Source: Annulohypoxylon bovei var. microspora
Taxonomy: Eukaryota; Ascomycota; Sordariomycetes; Xylariales; Hypoxylaceae
Length of the DNA: 64,000 nucleotides
Reading direction: 5' to 3'
NCBI GenBank assembly: GCA_022836615.1
Contig: MU405210.1
Location: forward strand, 310,001-374,000
The notes beneath the pieces were generated by a model. The model worked only from the letters and a program-made list of their open reading frames with translations. It searched no databases and was not told the DNA's origin. Of this stretch, positions 11,029 through 23,021 are shown piece after piece. The position numbers and the translations under genes were made by a program. The stretch's first letter is position 1. Each line of letters begins with the position of its first letter.

Positions 11029-13174
11029 CCGCGAGTCCGACTCTTTTCTATCTGCTCTACCTGAAACTTTCTTTCCTACCTAGTACCTAAAGAACAATAC
11101 ATACACGACGTCGCATTTATGGTCATGTACCTACGCATTTATCTGCGGAGCTGCCGTCTCAGGGGGTTTGACCATCGTCTTATGATATTAACTTGACCAT
11201 TATTATCTACCGCGGCTCCCGTGACCTGTGAGCTCTGTGAGACCTAACAAGATCGGACAACGATCTGCGGATGTACCTATGTACCTAAGGTAAGAAACAA
11301 TTATCTACCCCACTTTAGATTCTAACCGCGGAAGAGAAAACTGCCTAGGTATTAAGGTTCCTGATTAGTCTCATCACCTTTCGCTTGTGTTACTTCTTAA
11401 TCTTCATTGCATATTCAGTGTTGAATATTTTGATCATTGTAACTCGTCCTCGGTCCCGATATTGAGTTACTATGTGTGGTGTTATCTTATGCATTTATTG
11501 TTAAAGTCAAACAGATTGGTTGGTAGTTACGAGGAATGAATGATGACCATGATCATACATAGTTGCCCCCTTGACGTTTGTGCTACCTGAAGGGCAATTC
11601 TCTCTAGAATCGGTGTACCGTCAAACCTGAACCTTGTTTAAGTATAAGCTGATAAGTACCTAGACACCATATTGTGTACCTAGGTACTTATTTAACTGTG
11701 GTCAAAGTAATTTTATCACTTGAATCACTTAACATTAAAACAGTGGCTAACTATGTCAAGTAAATAATATTTGACAAGACTCAACAGTGATATTCGAACG
11801 TTGTATTACACACTTTGTTAGCATCGTATAAGCGCTTACGTTACACAGTCACAGCCACTTTACTCATTAGGTTACCATTGCTTCTTAAGTCCGGTGCAAG
11901 TTGTTGAGGCTCCTTCGAAAAAGCAAGTGTTGCTGCATTGGTGTCTAAACAGCCCGGAATTATCCCTATTCGCTATACTTCAGACCCACCGGATACACTA
12001 TATGTAAGTCTTTGAACTACATCACAAAGTTCAGCCTTTACGACTATGCCAACAAATGTATCACGAAGGAAGAATAAAACGGCAATAGAAACATCGTATT
12101 TCGTGTAACCAGTTAATATTCTAATTGTGTAGTCTTTTAACGCTAAAGTTATAAAGTTTAAAGTTTAAGTGTATTGAACTTCGATCTTTCCTACTGGCTC
12201 CGCATGGGTTTTACTTATTCGGAGGATGCCCGTTTACGCATTATTGAACCAATCTACCATGCCGTTCGTATCTAACAGAGGTGACACAAGAAGCACAACT
12301 ACGTGTTCAACCTGTGACCCAACGGGCAGAGTGCAGCTTGTCATTTGACCATACACCTCTAGTAAGTCATAGATAGGTACTTAGCCAAGCGGTGTCGACA
12401 ACTCTCATACCTAATACCCACTTATGGTGAGAATATGCATATGATAGTATACCTAGGTATGCAAGATCATTGAGGCTTACCATAGACTTACAAGGTTCGT
12501 AAGATACATATATCATAATAGGTAGAATAAACGGTACCTAGGTAGGCAGCATTTCGCTAGTTGTTACTATTTTACGCCTAGTAACATAGAGGTCACTACT
12601 TTCAAGAGGCACAGTTAAAGGTTACTACATATCTAGCAATGTATGTACATGTGAGAGCCTCCGAAAACGGTGAAAACGGTAAAAAAAATCTCGTCCAATC
12701 ATGGCTATTCAAATTCCCGATTTAGAAAATTCGTAAAATAGCGTATAATAATCGAGACAATAGAGATAATACATAATAGTACATCATACATTGTTGGACG
12801 CGACGCGTTTTTACGGGGGTTTACAGCTCTAAGATTGGCGCTAAGATCAGCTGCAACTGCCACAGATTGTATCCTAGCAGCCCTAGCTTCGGGATTTTAG
12901 TGCCATTTAGCGTCATCTTTTATGGGTCGCTTGGAATCCGGACCTGCCGCTACCCCCACACTTTTACCTTTCCAGGGTTCTATCCAATCATTTCGCTTCT
13001 TCTTTGGCGCGTCTAAGCCTTCTTAACGACGCGTCAAGTTCGTCAGTACGGATGAAGCGATGCAAGGCTGAGTTCATAGAACAAGGGATCCAGAATACGA
13101 TACTCATTTCGCTTTGTGCCGCTTGATACGTTACTTCGGTAGCTGATCATATTTCAATGTGCAACTGAGTTATC

Positions 13175-15680
13175 ATGTCGGGGTATCAAGACGATGACGA
13201 GTTTCAGGGGACGCTAGACCTGAGAGAGGCGCTCACCGACGTGGTTGCGGGTAAGTTTTAACCAACCAGTCCTTCATCAAGATAATGGTAAAAGCTGACT
13301 AATTCCCAGCATCTCAATTGACGGCAAAGCAACGTGGAAGCAATGTGAAACCAACTGTGGAAAAGCTGGCCTCGCTGTCGTATGAGCAAGGCCTCCTTCC
13401 TGAGGATTTGGGTCAGCTCATAGATCTCGTCACGACTCCGAGTTTCCTTGACCAGGCTAGCCTTGGAAACATCTTGAGAAATCTATATCCAGCTACTGCT
13501 GTGAGCGCCGACTTTATCGTCAGGATAATTGGTTCTCTCGGGCATGGCAAGCTGAAACCGTCTCTTGGCATTCAAGGGGCGCTTTTGAAATGGCTTGTTA
13601 TGATTTACCACATCATAGATAATCAGACTATCCTCTCGCGTGCCTACTCCGTCCTATTTAATCTTCTCGATACCGCTGCAATTAGGTATGCCAAACGACC
13701 TAATACTTTACAATACGACCCGCTAATAGTCATAGGAAACAATTGTGTCATATACTAGCTCTTATTACCCGTCGTCGACATGTGAGGCCTTACCGAATCC
13801 AGAGCCTGTGAGTATTTTGGTTCAAAGTAAAGTTTAGCTTCTTACCTCTTGCTCTCCTCTAGTCTATCCTTATCTAGGCAAACGGGAAATGATCCTGCAG
13901 TGACTGGGCTACTACGAGTGTTTAAAGACTATTATCCTGAGATTGTTGTGGGAGAAGCAACTCGTGCGAAGGCCTCTACGTTCAAGGTATGTCTTTCGCA
14001 GTCGTTTTACTTTAGCCGTCTAGTCACTCATGTTTTTCGCAGCATCCAGATCCCCAATGGCGTGAGAGATTAGATGAGATCCAGCAGGCCCATGCAGCGC
14101 GAACAGCAGACAGGGCAGAACGACCCTTGGAAGCATTTAGAGTAGCTCGAAATAGGATGCATGGAAAGGGCTCTACCAAACTCCCGGAAGTGCATACTTC
14201 AAACGCTACAGAGGTATGTTATACCGTACCTTTTAGAGGTTACATAGTCTACGGACCGAACTAAACAATTATCAGAAATCTATCACACTTGAGGAGATTG
14301 AAAATGTCGATGGCTTCGTAAACAACCTAGAACGAATTGAGTTGCCAAACCAGCTAATAGCAGTCCTCGGAGATCCATTACTCCAGAAGCTGCTAACCCT
14401 GAAGCCACATAGTGAAGCTCACCAGAGAGCTAGTAGTTGGCTATCTTCATATGGACAGGACATTATGAGTGGAGAGGGTGGCGTAGACCCCAGCGATTGC
14501 TTAGAAATGCTTAATGCATATGCCTCTAGCACGAGAGTATGTGTCAAAGTAACTACACATTGAACTTACTGCTAACATTCGCCCTAGACCTTTCCACCCA
14601 TATTTTTAGCCTTCTTCAGCGAGTACCTCAAAATATGGAACGGCCACGATGGACGAAATCTAGTATTGGCAGTGTTGTCATATTTACCATTGCTCGACTT
14701 TTCAGGTTAGAAACATGATCCTAAATATGAGTGTCTAAAACTAATACCGCCCAGAATTATCCACCAACATTTTCCAACCCCTTGAAGTCAAGATCCTCGA
14801 CAACACTACAAGTTCCCAATTGCAACTACTTGAGTTTTACACGGCTCTGCTTCGACGTTGGACTATCTTCTTAGCATCACTTGAGCAGAAGTCAGCTGAA
14901 GCACCAAATACCGTTGCTAATCTGGTAATTCATGTCAACGATCTTTGTCTTACTCTTGTTCAGACGTCTCCTACCGCTTCCACGCACTCGAAGGTCCTAG
15001 ATTTCTACGAACAAACGTCGGTTCTAGCTTCAGATCCAAAGTTGCTACTTCATACCCGGATAATGATACCGCCTTCTCCGCTGATATATATCCTACACTT
15101 CAGCTTCGCCCCGAATACCCTAGCCCGACTCTGTTCAATCCTGTCGAAGTATAAGACAGGGTTTCAGAAGGCCATGGCAACTTCCCGTTCCGAATATACT
15201 TCAGAATACATCAACGAATTCAACGGGTTTCTCATGGACATCTGCAACTGTATTTGGCGATCGCGCGCCTTCAACAATAGTGATGTTAATGCCCACGGTT
15301 GTTTAATTTCTAGATCACTCGCGGAGGATCTCATGTCCTATGTCAACAACCTCAATATGGGTAGTTCCCTTACGTCGCTCTTTTCTCTCTCATATTCGCC
15401 TGTCTTGTGCCTCTCGGCGATCTCTCAGTTCCGCGAGCTAGAAGACGAAGAGCTACGACATAATGCGGGTGAGCTCAGCACTAGGCACGCAGGACCTGTG
15501 ACTCGTGCCAGTCTCAATGCTTTAGCGAATAGGGGTGGGTTAAGAGTGGGTTGGGATGATTATCGCCTCGGCGTACTGAGTTATCTAGAGCGACAAGGCA
15601 TGGCCGGTGTTGGAGAGTTGATGTACAACACGATGACGAACGTAATGAGAAGGAGGTCTTTGTTGACAGAGGCTGCATAG
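13175..15680 (+). CDS. Centromere protein CENP-I (Mis6/Ctf3 family)
   Basis: Eight exons: 13175-13250, 13310-13685, 13736-13807, 13863-13986, 14043-14213, 14276-14536, 14588-14705, 14755-15680. Every junction has a GT donor and an AG acceptor and keeps frame, giving 707 residues, a normal size for the family. The N-terminal helical repeat region includes LLPEDLGQLIDLVTTPSFLDQ; across the second intron the join reads AAIRKQLCHILALITRRRHV, typical of Mis6/CENP-I. The C-terminal block includes IMIPPSPLIYILHFSF. CENP-I is a helical subunit of the constitutive centromere-associated network at the inner kinetochore and works with CENP-H/K/M in CENP-A deposition and microtubule attachment. The start MSGYQDDDEF is the first ATG that fits exon 1. 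Exon boundaries are inferred. Confidence 0.88.
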
Positions 15681-16113
15681 AGATCACTTCGATAATTTCT
15701 AGGAGACCCGATTACTATTGGGCTAGCCTCTTAGCTTCGATAGCTATAATGCGAAATCAATGAACGAGTCAGGCGTGACTATGCGAATTTTATGCTCCAT
15801 TCGATATAGTCTAATTCCCTAGACATGTTCTAGGGCTGTCCTGTTGAAAGGGTATCATGTACATAACGTGTAGCCGCCCAAAACCAGCTCAGGTAGGGTG
15901 CTTTCGTCACCGATGCTAATTCATTCGTCCTGTTTCATTCCAAAACGCCACTTTAAATGCCTGTTGAACCCATTTATCATCCTCTTTCCCTTAATGTTGA
16001 AAAGGCGCCATACCATGCAAGCTAAGTGCATCCATCATCTCTGACCACACGTACCCACCACCTAGCTAGTTTATCTGATCACGCAAAGACACAAATCATT
16101 CCTCAAACCTACC
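15681..16113. other. Convergent 3' spacer CENP-I/CAF16
   Basis: 433 nt between two convergent genes. It presumably holds both 3' UTRs and polyadenylation sites. No other feature seen. Confidence 0.6.
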
Positions 16114-16977
16114 CTAAGACCCCCCACCAAAACTAATCCTCTGTTTCGCCTCGCTGCTCTCAAGCCCGTAGCCCCCGAGGCCACCCTGCGAGTACGTCAG
16201 CCCCTCCGTCCCCATCTTCTGCTGGTTCCTCGGGCCGCGGTCCTTCAGGTCGTTCCTCAGCCACCCCAGCACCAGCTCTCCGAGGCGGCTATTCCCCGTG
16301 CTCAGGGCCGTAGCCTCGCCCAGGAACTGCTCGGTTGCCCCCCACTCCCGCACCGTGCCCAGGTGCATGTGGACGAGGTGTGTGGGCCAGCCGGCCAGGT
16401 TGTCCAGGATGTGGGTTGCGTACACGATGGTGCACTCGCGGATCTCCGTCTCGTGCTTCAGCCACCCGAGGAACTCGGCGCGGCTCAGCACGTCCAGGTC
16501 CACGGTGATCTCGTCGAGCAGCAGCACGGTCCACGGCCGGATGAGCCCCATGGCCAGCTGCACGCGCCGGCGCTCGCCGTCGCTGACCGCGTGCATGCGC
16601 CACGCGACGTCGATGTCCAAGACGCCGAGGAGCTCGTCCCGTCGCTCCGGGTACGCGTCGCCGCCGACGGAGCGCAGCAGCTCGGCGACGCCGATGTCGG
16701 TGCGCACGATGGGGTTCAGCACCCACTCCAGCCCGAGGTACGTGACGCCCTCGAGCCCCTCCTTGAACGGGTCCACCCCCGACACGCTGATGCTGTTGCC
16801 GGGCGAGAGCCGCTTGCCCGCGAGCAGGCGGAGAAGCGTCGTCTTACCAGCGCCATTGGCGCCGATGAGGAGCGTGCGGCTGCGAGGCGGCACGCTGAGG
16901 GATACGTTGCGGATGCCGGTCCGGTAGTCGGGGAAGGTGTACGTCAGGTCCTTGACGGTGATCTCCGGGGGCGCCAT
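16114..16977 (-). CDS. CAF16-type soluble ABC ATPase
   Basis: Single exon, 287 residues, one ABC nucleotide-binding domain and no membrane segments. Walker A is GANGAGKT (residues 39-46), the signature is VSDGERRRVQL (131-141), Walker B is VLLLDE (151-156) and the switch His is in YATHI (His189). Length and the domain-only layout match yeast Caf16, a CCR4-NOT-associated ATPase; bacterial-type ABC subunits are the other relatives. The signature has VSDGE rather than LSGGQ, as Caf16 proteins do. The gene is much richer in G/C at third positions than CENP-I and the spacers beside it, so long antisense open frames appear opposite it; I regard those as artefacts. Its exact role in fungi is not well established. 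Confidence 0.88.
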   Translation of the reverse strand: MAPPEITVKDLTYTFPDYRTGIRNVSLSVPPRSRTLLIGANGAGKTTLLRLLAGKRLSPGNSISVSGVDPFKEGLEGVTYLGLEWVLNPIVRTDIGVAELLRSVGGDAYPERRDELLGVLDIDVAWRMHAVSDGERRRVQLAMGLIRPWTVLLLDEITVDLDVLSRAEFLGWLKHETEIRECTIVYATHILDNLAGWPTHLVHMHLGTVREWGATEQFLGEATALSTGNSRLGELVLGWLRNDLKDRGPRNQQKMGTEGLTYSQGGLGGYGLESSEAKQRISFGGGS

Positions 16978-18576
16978 TCTGTAGATTGGAATTTCTAGGT
17001 AAGGAAGGAAAGGATGGAGAAGGAATGGCCGATTAGCAGTGGTGTGAGTAGCGGCTGCCGACGACTTTAAGGACTTTTTCCGGCGCGGGAATTGTGGGTC
17101 CTAACTAGTTGATGATGTGACAGCAAGGTTTGGAACACAGCACAGTGTAGACAGTGTGATTTAGGCACGTTACTTTCCGTCGGAGTACGTAGGACATGCA
17201 GGTATAACTCGCTCTCGACCATAACATTACCGTTACCGTTTCCTTTTCCTTTAGTTGAAGAGTTCTAATATGAGGATCGCTTAATATGCGCAATTATATC
17301 CTATCTCAATTGTATCACAAGTCTAGCTACCGCTTAACTTACCTACAACTAGCAAATATTGCGGCATAAGCAAAGTACAACCACAATCACGGCATTGCCA
17401 GTATGAAATCAAGAGTGACATCGAATTAATGACATATCATTTGAAAATAATTGTTAGGTAAGAAAAACGTCCATAGAAAACCATCCATGAACCCAACTCT
17501 ACCTACAATTTTGTGAAATACGAAGTCGAGTATATCAAATAGGTATCGTTGAACAATCCAAGACAATCAAGGCCGCACATAAACGTTTGACTATAATTCT
17601 ATGGTTACCCTACCTAAATTCAATATGCCTTGGTTGAAAAATATTGTATATAAAGACCATATCTTCCTAGTTACCTAAGGTTAGGTAGGTGGTTGGTCTT
17701 CAGCACAAATAAAAGCATCACAAAATAAGGTGATCAACTGTAACGAAATTGTTTCCTTCGAAGATCATCTTTGAATTAAATAGGTTAATTGATAGTAAGT
17801 TTGTAAGAAAGTGCATCAAACCCTACTACCCCTTTATTATGTAGGTACTTACCTAAGTCATGTAACACAGTCCCCCCTTTCTATCCATGAACATCACCAA
17901 CCAAGAACGCCAATTTAATAAGCTTAGCTATGGCCTTTGTAATGATGAGAATCAGTAAACAAAATTCAATTGTTTATCCAATAAATTCTATGGTAATTGC
18001 CATTATTTTAATGATTACTTACTTTACATCATTTCTATCTGTGAACAGTCCACGGCTTGTTCGAATGAATGCAACACTTACTTACACAATATCGGAAACT
18101 TCTATCATTCAAATAATTACCAATTGTAATCGTAATAGATATATACCGGTTCATTTAAATTATTAGTAGTGGAAATACCTAGATAAATACAATGCTGAAT
18201 GCATGTAATAACCTAACCTAGTGCTGCTACTAATTTTAGTCAAAGAGCTTGGGACTATATTTCCCCACGCTTAGAAATGACCTCGGAATATAATCGGGGT
18301 CGAGTCTAGATTGACCATTCGATTATGTACCCCAAAGCACGCAATCCCAATTATTAATGTTCCAATTCGTTCCATCGTTCCAATGATGCTATTTCGGCGT
18401 TTATCGGTTGCCACCGTGCGACAACGCCTAAATCAGGGATAGGTAGGTAGGTAATTAACTTACTAATTCTATAAGAGTATATAACTCCTAAACACTCCCG
18501 TTGAAGATCCAATTTTGGGTTGATATCATTTCTAATACCGAATGTTAGTGTATATATACAGAAAATTTCTTAGTTC
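16978..18576. other. AT-rich spacer
   Basis: 1.6 kb of AT-rich sequence with many short repeats and stops in all frames. The first 100 bases are the CAF16 5' region. The longest frame (17930-18166) is an AT-driven hydrophobic string with no family resemblance. No gene supported; decay by AT-biased mutation is possible but unproven. Confidence 0.65.
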
Positions 18577-19572
18577 ATGACTTTACTTTCAACCGCAGCT
18601 CGACGAACTTTAACTCCAACGCTACATTATAATTCAAGGCAGCTCATCACTCCCATATTATCACAGAGAGCCAGCATGACAACCGCTATTTTCAAACATA
18701 TCGACATGTCGGCGGTTCCGCAAGGGACAAAGCCGTGGGTGAAGGTCGACGTCGATGCTACATCGTTCAAGCTAGCTGAGCACAAGCGCTCGGTAAACAA
18801 CCTGAGGGGGCATGAAAGCGAATTTTCTACCGACAAGTCAGGCTTCGCAGTATATAAGGAACCAGCCAGTGAGAAGGCTTTCACAGACGACAACGCCATA
18901 CGCAGTGGATACTACCAAGAAATCGAGGACCTGCTGAAAAAGCGGATACCTAGCATTAAGAGGGTAGTTATATTCGACCACACGATCCGTAGGCGGACCC
19001 CTGAAGCAGCAAGAGCCCCAGTTCAGCAAGTCCATGTCGACCAGACACCTGCCGCAGCTGAAGTCCGCGTGCGGCGGCACCTTCCAGCAGACGAGGCCGA
19101 AGAGCTCCTGAAGGGTCGGTTCCAGATCATCAATGTGTGGCGGCCCATCGAGAACCCGGCTAGCGACTTCCCTCTGGCTGTAATCGATTGGCGCACGACC
19201 AAGCCGGACGACTTCGTCCCGGTAAATTTGCTCTACCCCAAGCGCGAGGACTTCGCAGCGGACAAGGATGACAGAGGGAAGGAAGTGCGTCCCGACGAGT
19301 CTAAATTTTACTCGACGGAGGGATATGAGGCACGAGGCGAGACGATGTCTGTTGCGCCAAATACGGCACACAAATTCTACTACCAGAAGGACATGACGCC
19401 GGATGAGGTGTTGCTGTTGAAGTGCTACGATTCGTGGGGTGAAGGGCAACCTCAGGGAAAGGAGGGGATTGCAGTGAGGACACCGCACACAGCCTTCATT
19501 GATCCTCAGACGCCTCAAGACGCACCTGGAAGGCAGAGCATAGAGGTGCGGTGTTTAGTATTTTATGGCTAG
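18577..19572 (+). CDS. GA4-desaturase/AsaB/CmcJ-like oxidoreductase
   Basis: Intronless, 331 residues. The family is seen from the ordered blocks IKRVVIFDHTIRRR (about residues 127-140), QVHVDQTP (151-158), FQIINVWRPIENP (182-194), LAVIDWRTTKPDD (200-212) and HKFYYQKDMTPDEVLLLKCY in the C-terminal half. His153 and Asp155 of HVDQ, with the later His of the HKFYY block, could form a non-heme iron site; that assignment is inference. Relatives occur in fungal secondary-metabolite clusters (AsaB type) and in cephamycin biosynthesis (CmcJ), where they act in hydroxylation, desaturation or methoxylation. The first 33 residues look like an organelle-type leader; Met34 (nt 18676) is a possible shorter start. 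No NRPS or PKS core gene is visible nearby, so the substrate is unknown. Confidence 0.75.
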   Translation: MTLLSTAARRTLTPTLHYNSRQLITPILSQRASMTTAIFKHIDMSAVPQGTKPWVKVDVDATSFKLAEHKRSVNNLRGHESEFSTDKSGFAVYKEPASEKAFTDDNAIRSGYYQEIEDLLKKRIPSIKRVVIFDHTIRRRTPEAARAPVQQVHVDQTPAAAEVRVRRHLPADEAEELLKGRFQIINVWRPIENPASDFPLAVIDWRTTKPDDFVPVNLLYPKREDFAADKDDRGKEVRPDESKFYSTEGYEARGETMSVAPNTAHKFYYQKDMTPDEVLLLKCYDSWGEGQPQGKEGIAVRTPHTAFIDPQTPQDAPGRQSIEVRCLVFYG

Positions 19573-20550
19573 TGCCAAATTCATGTCTATCAACTGGATT
19601 CGGTGGACACTGTCGTGTGGGATTGTAGATTAAAAAGCACCTTGATTCATTTTATATGACGATAATGGAAATATTTATTCTGGCGCTTCTTGATATTGAT
19701 TTGATGTCCTTGGTTGATGGTCAACAAACATAAAGATGATAATAATTTTGATATGGTAGCAAGAGAACCTGGTGATTTAACCTAGTCAGATCTGTGTATG
19801 TGCTTCGTACGTAGGTAGAAAAAGGCCACTTCATCAAAGCAAGGTCCATCGTGACGTTCGATCTATCCCAAAATATCCCTATTAAGATCAAATATTAGAA
19901 AATCCTGGAGCTTTGATTTAGGTAAAAACTAGCTGCATTATTGTTTCTCTCTGTTTTAATGAACATTAGAAGGTGTACAAATCCTTTAATTTGGTATGCA
20001 CCCTGCAGCTTGAATCGACTATGACGGTGATGAAATATCTACCAAGCAGGAGTTTTTTGAGTCATTAAATTAAGGTATTTAACCACGAGGTAGGGTACGA
20101 GACACATTGATTCTATTGTGGGTACGCAAAAAACAAATACTCTATAAGTGATAGCAGTTGTTGCTGTGATTCTAAGGTTCGGCGATGCCACCAGTATATA
20201 GATGAAATCCCAGTTGACGCTCGTGCTAACGACCTCTTTTTCTGCCTATCGTATTCCACGCCGCCCTACATAGGCAGACGACAAAAAACATATAAGTAGA
20301 TCTACCTACTAGGTTTGTGAACAATTGTTCCTTTCTCGTCACCTACCTCGCCGCCTTACCCACTACCTCACACTTGCCTTACAAAGTAAATTACCAACAA
20401 CCTACTGCACATCTTGCACAACCTCACCACTGACAACTTCACGCTGCATACTATCCGAAACCATTCTTCATTTTTTCTCGTATTCTGCCTCTCGTTTTTG
20501 TTCTTCGATACCATCTGCTTGAATTTCAACTGCAACTATTTTTCAAGCCT
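19573..20550. other. Spacer, AT-rich
   Basis: About 1 kb without a gene. The last 250 bases before 20551 are C/T-rich with repeated CACCTAC-like stretches, typical of a fungal 5' leader or promoter. Nothing else seen. Confidence 0.6.
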
Positions 20551-22009
20551 ATGCCTCCACCTAAGACACGCGGAGGATTCACTGAACGTCACGACCATCA
20601 GAGACGCGGTTTTTTCTGCCATTGTAAGTAAACCAAATATTCACTCTGCTTCTATTCAAGTACTTGTCTATATATTAAGACATCATCAGCTGACCAAGTA
20701 AGCTGCGAACATGATCGGACCCACGATATCTCGCAGTGAGGGTGGTAGCAGCGGTGATGGTGAGCCCCCCCAAGACAATCGTCTCAAGAGAAGCCTCCGG
20801 TGGGAGTTGGACGAGGGTTCACAGCCAAAAAAGGCTAGAACCCGCAAACCCAAGGAGGCTGATGAGAAGAAAGTCTTTTCAGAAACATGTCTTATGGGTT
20901 TCGTCTTCCGACAGGTGCTCTTAGGATCTGAAGAATACCTAGACTGCCGGGAAATTTCACAATCCGCGCTGTACACACACCATCAACCCGCTCCTCCTCA
21001 CCAGAATGTTCAGCAGTCACAGCTCAAACAGGACGACCAGCCTTGGCAGCAAGATTACTACCTCGCAGAACCAGCTATTCCCCAAGAATCTCATGACAAC
21101 TCGGCCGAGCCCGTGGCACAGACCGATCTAAACAATAACGCCGAGTTTTACGGAGTGTTCGACAACAATCATCAACATCAATCTACCCAGCAGTCACAGC
21201 TTCCTCAGGAAGCTCAGCTCTTGCCGCAAGATAACCCTTTCATGGAGCTAGATGTGCTGCAAGAAGTCCATGACTACTCAATCGACCCTGTGACAGGAGC
21301 CAATTTCCATGATAACGCCGAGTCATACGCAGTGATCGATAACAATCACCAGCCACAGATTTACCAGACAAACGGGTTCTTGCAACTAGATAACGCTCCC
21401 ATGGATCTAGGTGTACCACAAGACGCTCCAAACTACTCCCAGGACCATTTTTTCAATTTTGATAATAATGTACACGATCAGTTCGAAGGCAACTATTTTC
21501 AACTCAATGGCAACTATCCTCAACTCGAGCCGTACAATCCCTTCGACCTTGACGTTGGTATGGCTTACCCCCTGGAGCCCCTCCTATCGCCGATGGAGGA
21601 CATCGATCAGCTAGCTGCCCTACAGCAACAAGACTATCTCCATGACATCCACTCGCTGCTCGACGACTTCTTCGAGATCAACCAGCAGGCCGACGCTACG
21701 TACCCTGCTCCTGACAACGACGCTCCCGCCCAACTACCTACGCCCCAACAAGAAGTCTCGTACCCAACCGACCCGCACCTTCTACAGCCGAATCACAACC
21801 ATGCGCCTGCTATGCCTACGCAGGTTCAGCCCACAACAGCACAGGCTCAGCTTCCCATGCAGGACCAGTCCAGTGGGTTGGTGGGCCTTAGCGACTTCTC
21901 TCAACAGCAGATGACTCTGGAACTTAGTTTGATGCTCGAGCATATCCCAAATGACGAGCTAGATGGTATCACAGAGGTGCATGGGCCGACGTCACCCGAG
22001 AACACGTAA
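20551..22009 (+). CDS. Gln/Asp-rich nuclear-type protein with internal repeats, unknown function
   Basis: A long frame, 20711-22009, encodes 432 residues. A short first exon, 20551-20623 (MPPPKTRGGFTERHDHQRRG), joined over a 79-nt intron (20624-20702, GTAAGT to TAAG with GCTGAC just upstream) keeps frame and would give 459 residues. Residues 26-47 of the 432-aa frame hold two basic clusters (KRSLR and KKARTRK) resembling a bipartite nuclear signal. Residues 91-253 contain three imperfect repeats of about 63, 59 and 41 residues, each ending DNN; the rest is rich in Gln, Asp, Pro and Asn, like an acidic or glutamine activation region. There is no DNA-binding domain, so calling it a transcription factor would be speculation. 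The TAA stop overlaps an ATG (TAATG) that opens a 39-codon acidic frame; the true 3' end is uncertain. Confidence 0.55.
20981..21469 (+). repeat. Three imperfect coding repeats of about 180 nt
   Basis: Within the Gln-rich gene, residues 91-153, 154-212 and 213-253 align on the pattern HQ...QQSQL...LD/AEP...N(N/D)NAE.Y.V.DNN. The third copy is shortened. This indicates internal duplication in a fast-evolving protein. Confidence 0.65.
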
Positions 22010-23021
22010 TGGCTATGAATGACGACAATTCCAATCATGATTGTTTCTCGGAGGCTCCTGACATTGGTTTTGCCCTGTATATCGCCGATGAAGAAGCCGG
22101 AGCAGATGCAGTGGAGTTTGTGCGATGACTTCTTGATATCATCGCTCCCGATTCTTAGACGAACTAGAACCGTGATGGTTGAATACTTGCTGGAGGACGA
22201 AGGAGTGCCCCTGAAGGCACGGCGTTTAAGATACCCTTGTTTGTCTGTTTGTCCCTTTCTTCTTCTTTTCTTTTGTCCCTTTCTCTTGTCACCTCGTCGT
22301 GAGTGGACGCTTGTGGGATACCCGTTTTGTATTTCATTGACCTCTGGATGGGTTCTGTATGGAGATCTTCTCCATCTGTTTTGTTGTTGGGAGACGTCAT
22401 TCGGACGTACGCGGAATCGTTGTCGTCTTGCTGGGTGTTTGGATGGTCTTCATGGCCATCCAAGATAGTCTGGGCTAGGAGAGACTGGTGGTCGTCGTTT
22501 CGCTACCTAATAACGCATAATGTTGTAATAATACAACTCATTCAGATACTATGATCTCCAATAATAAGGGAGAATTAGTGATGTTTGTGTGATATAAAAT
22601 GGTTAGACAAAAAACCTTCAATGGATGTAGACAAGTTAGTAAAGATAATGTGCCCAGGTAGGTTAACTGGCAGTTATAAATAACAGTCACAATGTACTCA
22701 CATTACATTAGTGAATATTCATATTACATACATATATAGGGTAGGTTCTTTATAGTTTCTCATGCTATAAAAGGTAAATGCCATAGGCGATTAAAGGTTC
22801 CAGAATTCGAACACGGAGTTGTCTGAGAACGGATGGTATAATTCGCCCGAAAAAATGATACTTTAGCTAAGACTGTGTCAGAGTTTCAGAAGCTAAGCTC
22901 CGTGCGGCCTTCGTTTTTGCGCCTGATGATTTCCTCATAGGTAGGTAGGTACCTAGATAGGCGAATAAAACTTGTGTATATGTATAGGTAGTTATAATGT
23001 TGGTCTACTCCAAGAGATATG
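22010..23021. other. Convergent spacer
   Basis: 1 kb between the Gln-rich gene and the receptor gene. The first part contains the 39-codon frame at 22009-22128 and a pyrimidine-rich stretch; the rest is AT-rich, with TAGGTACCTA at 22946-22955. Confidence 0.55.

Larger units (their letters stand above)
8848..13174. other. Intergenic spacer upstream of CENP-I, no gene seen
   Basis: About 4.3 kb without a supported gene. It contains small tandem repeats (9891-9911, 10252-10272, 11002-11028), the mirror-like sequences GTTAACGTTAAC near 10148 and ACCGGTACCTGGTACCG near 10181, and three TACCTAGGTA palindromes. The 11.3-12.8 kb part is AT-rich. The last few hundred bases before 13175 should include the CENP-I promoter; no certain motif can be named. 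Confidence 0.65.

Noticed and set aside
16298..16998. Long plus-strand frames opposite the CAF16 gene (209 and 211 codons)
   Set aside because: Arise from GC-rich codon bias of the antisense ABC gene; composition is not protein-like and no domain is present.
22805..22840. TTCGAA-containing stretch resembling a tRNA B box
   Set aside because: The T-stem does not pair and no A box or cloverleaf can be drawn.
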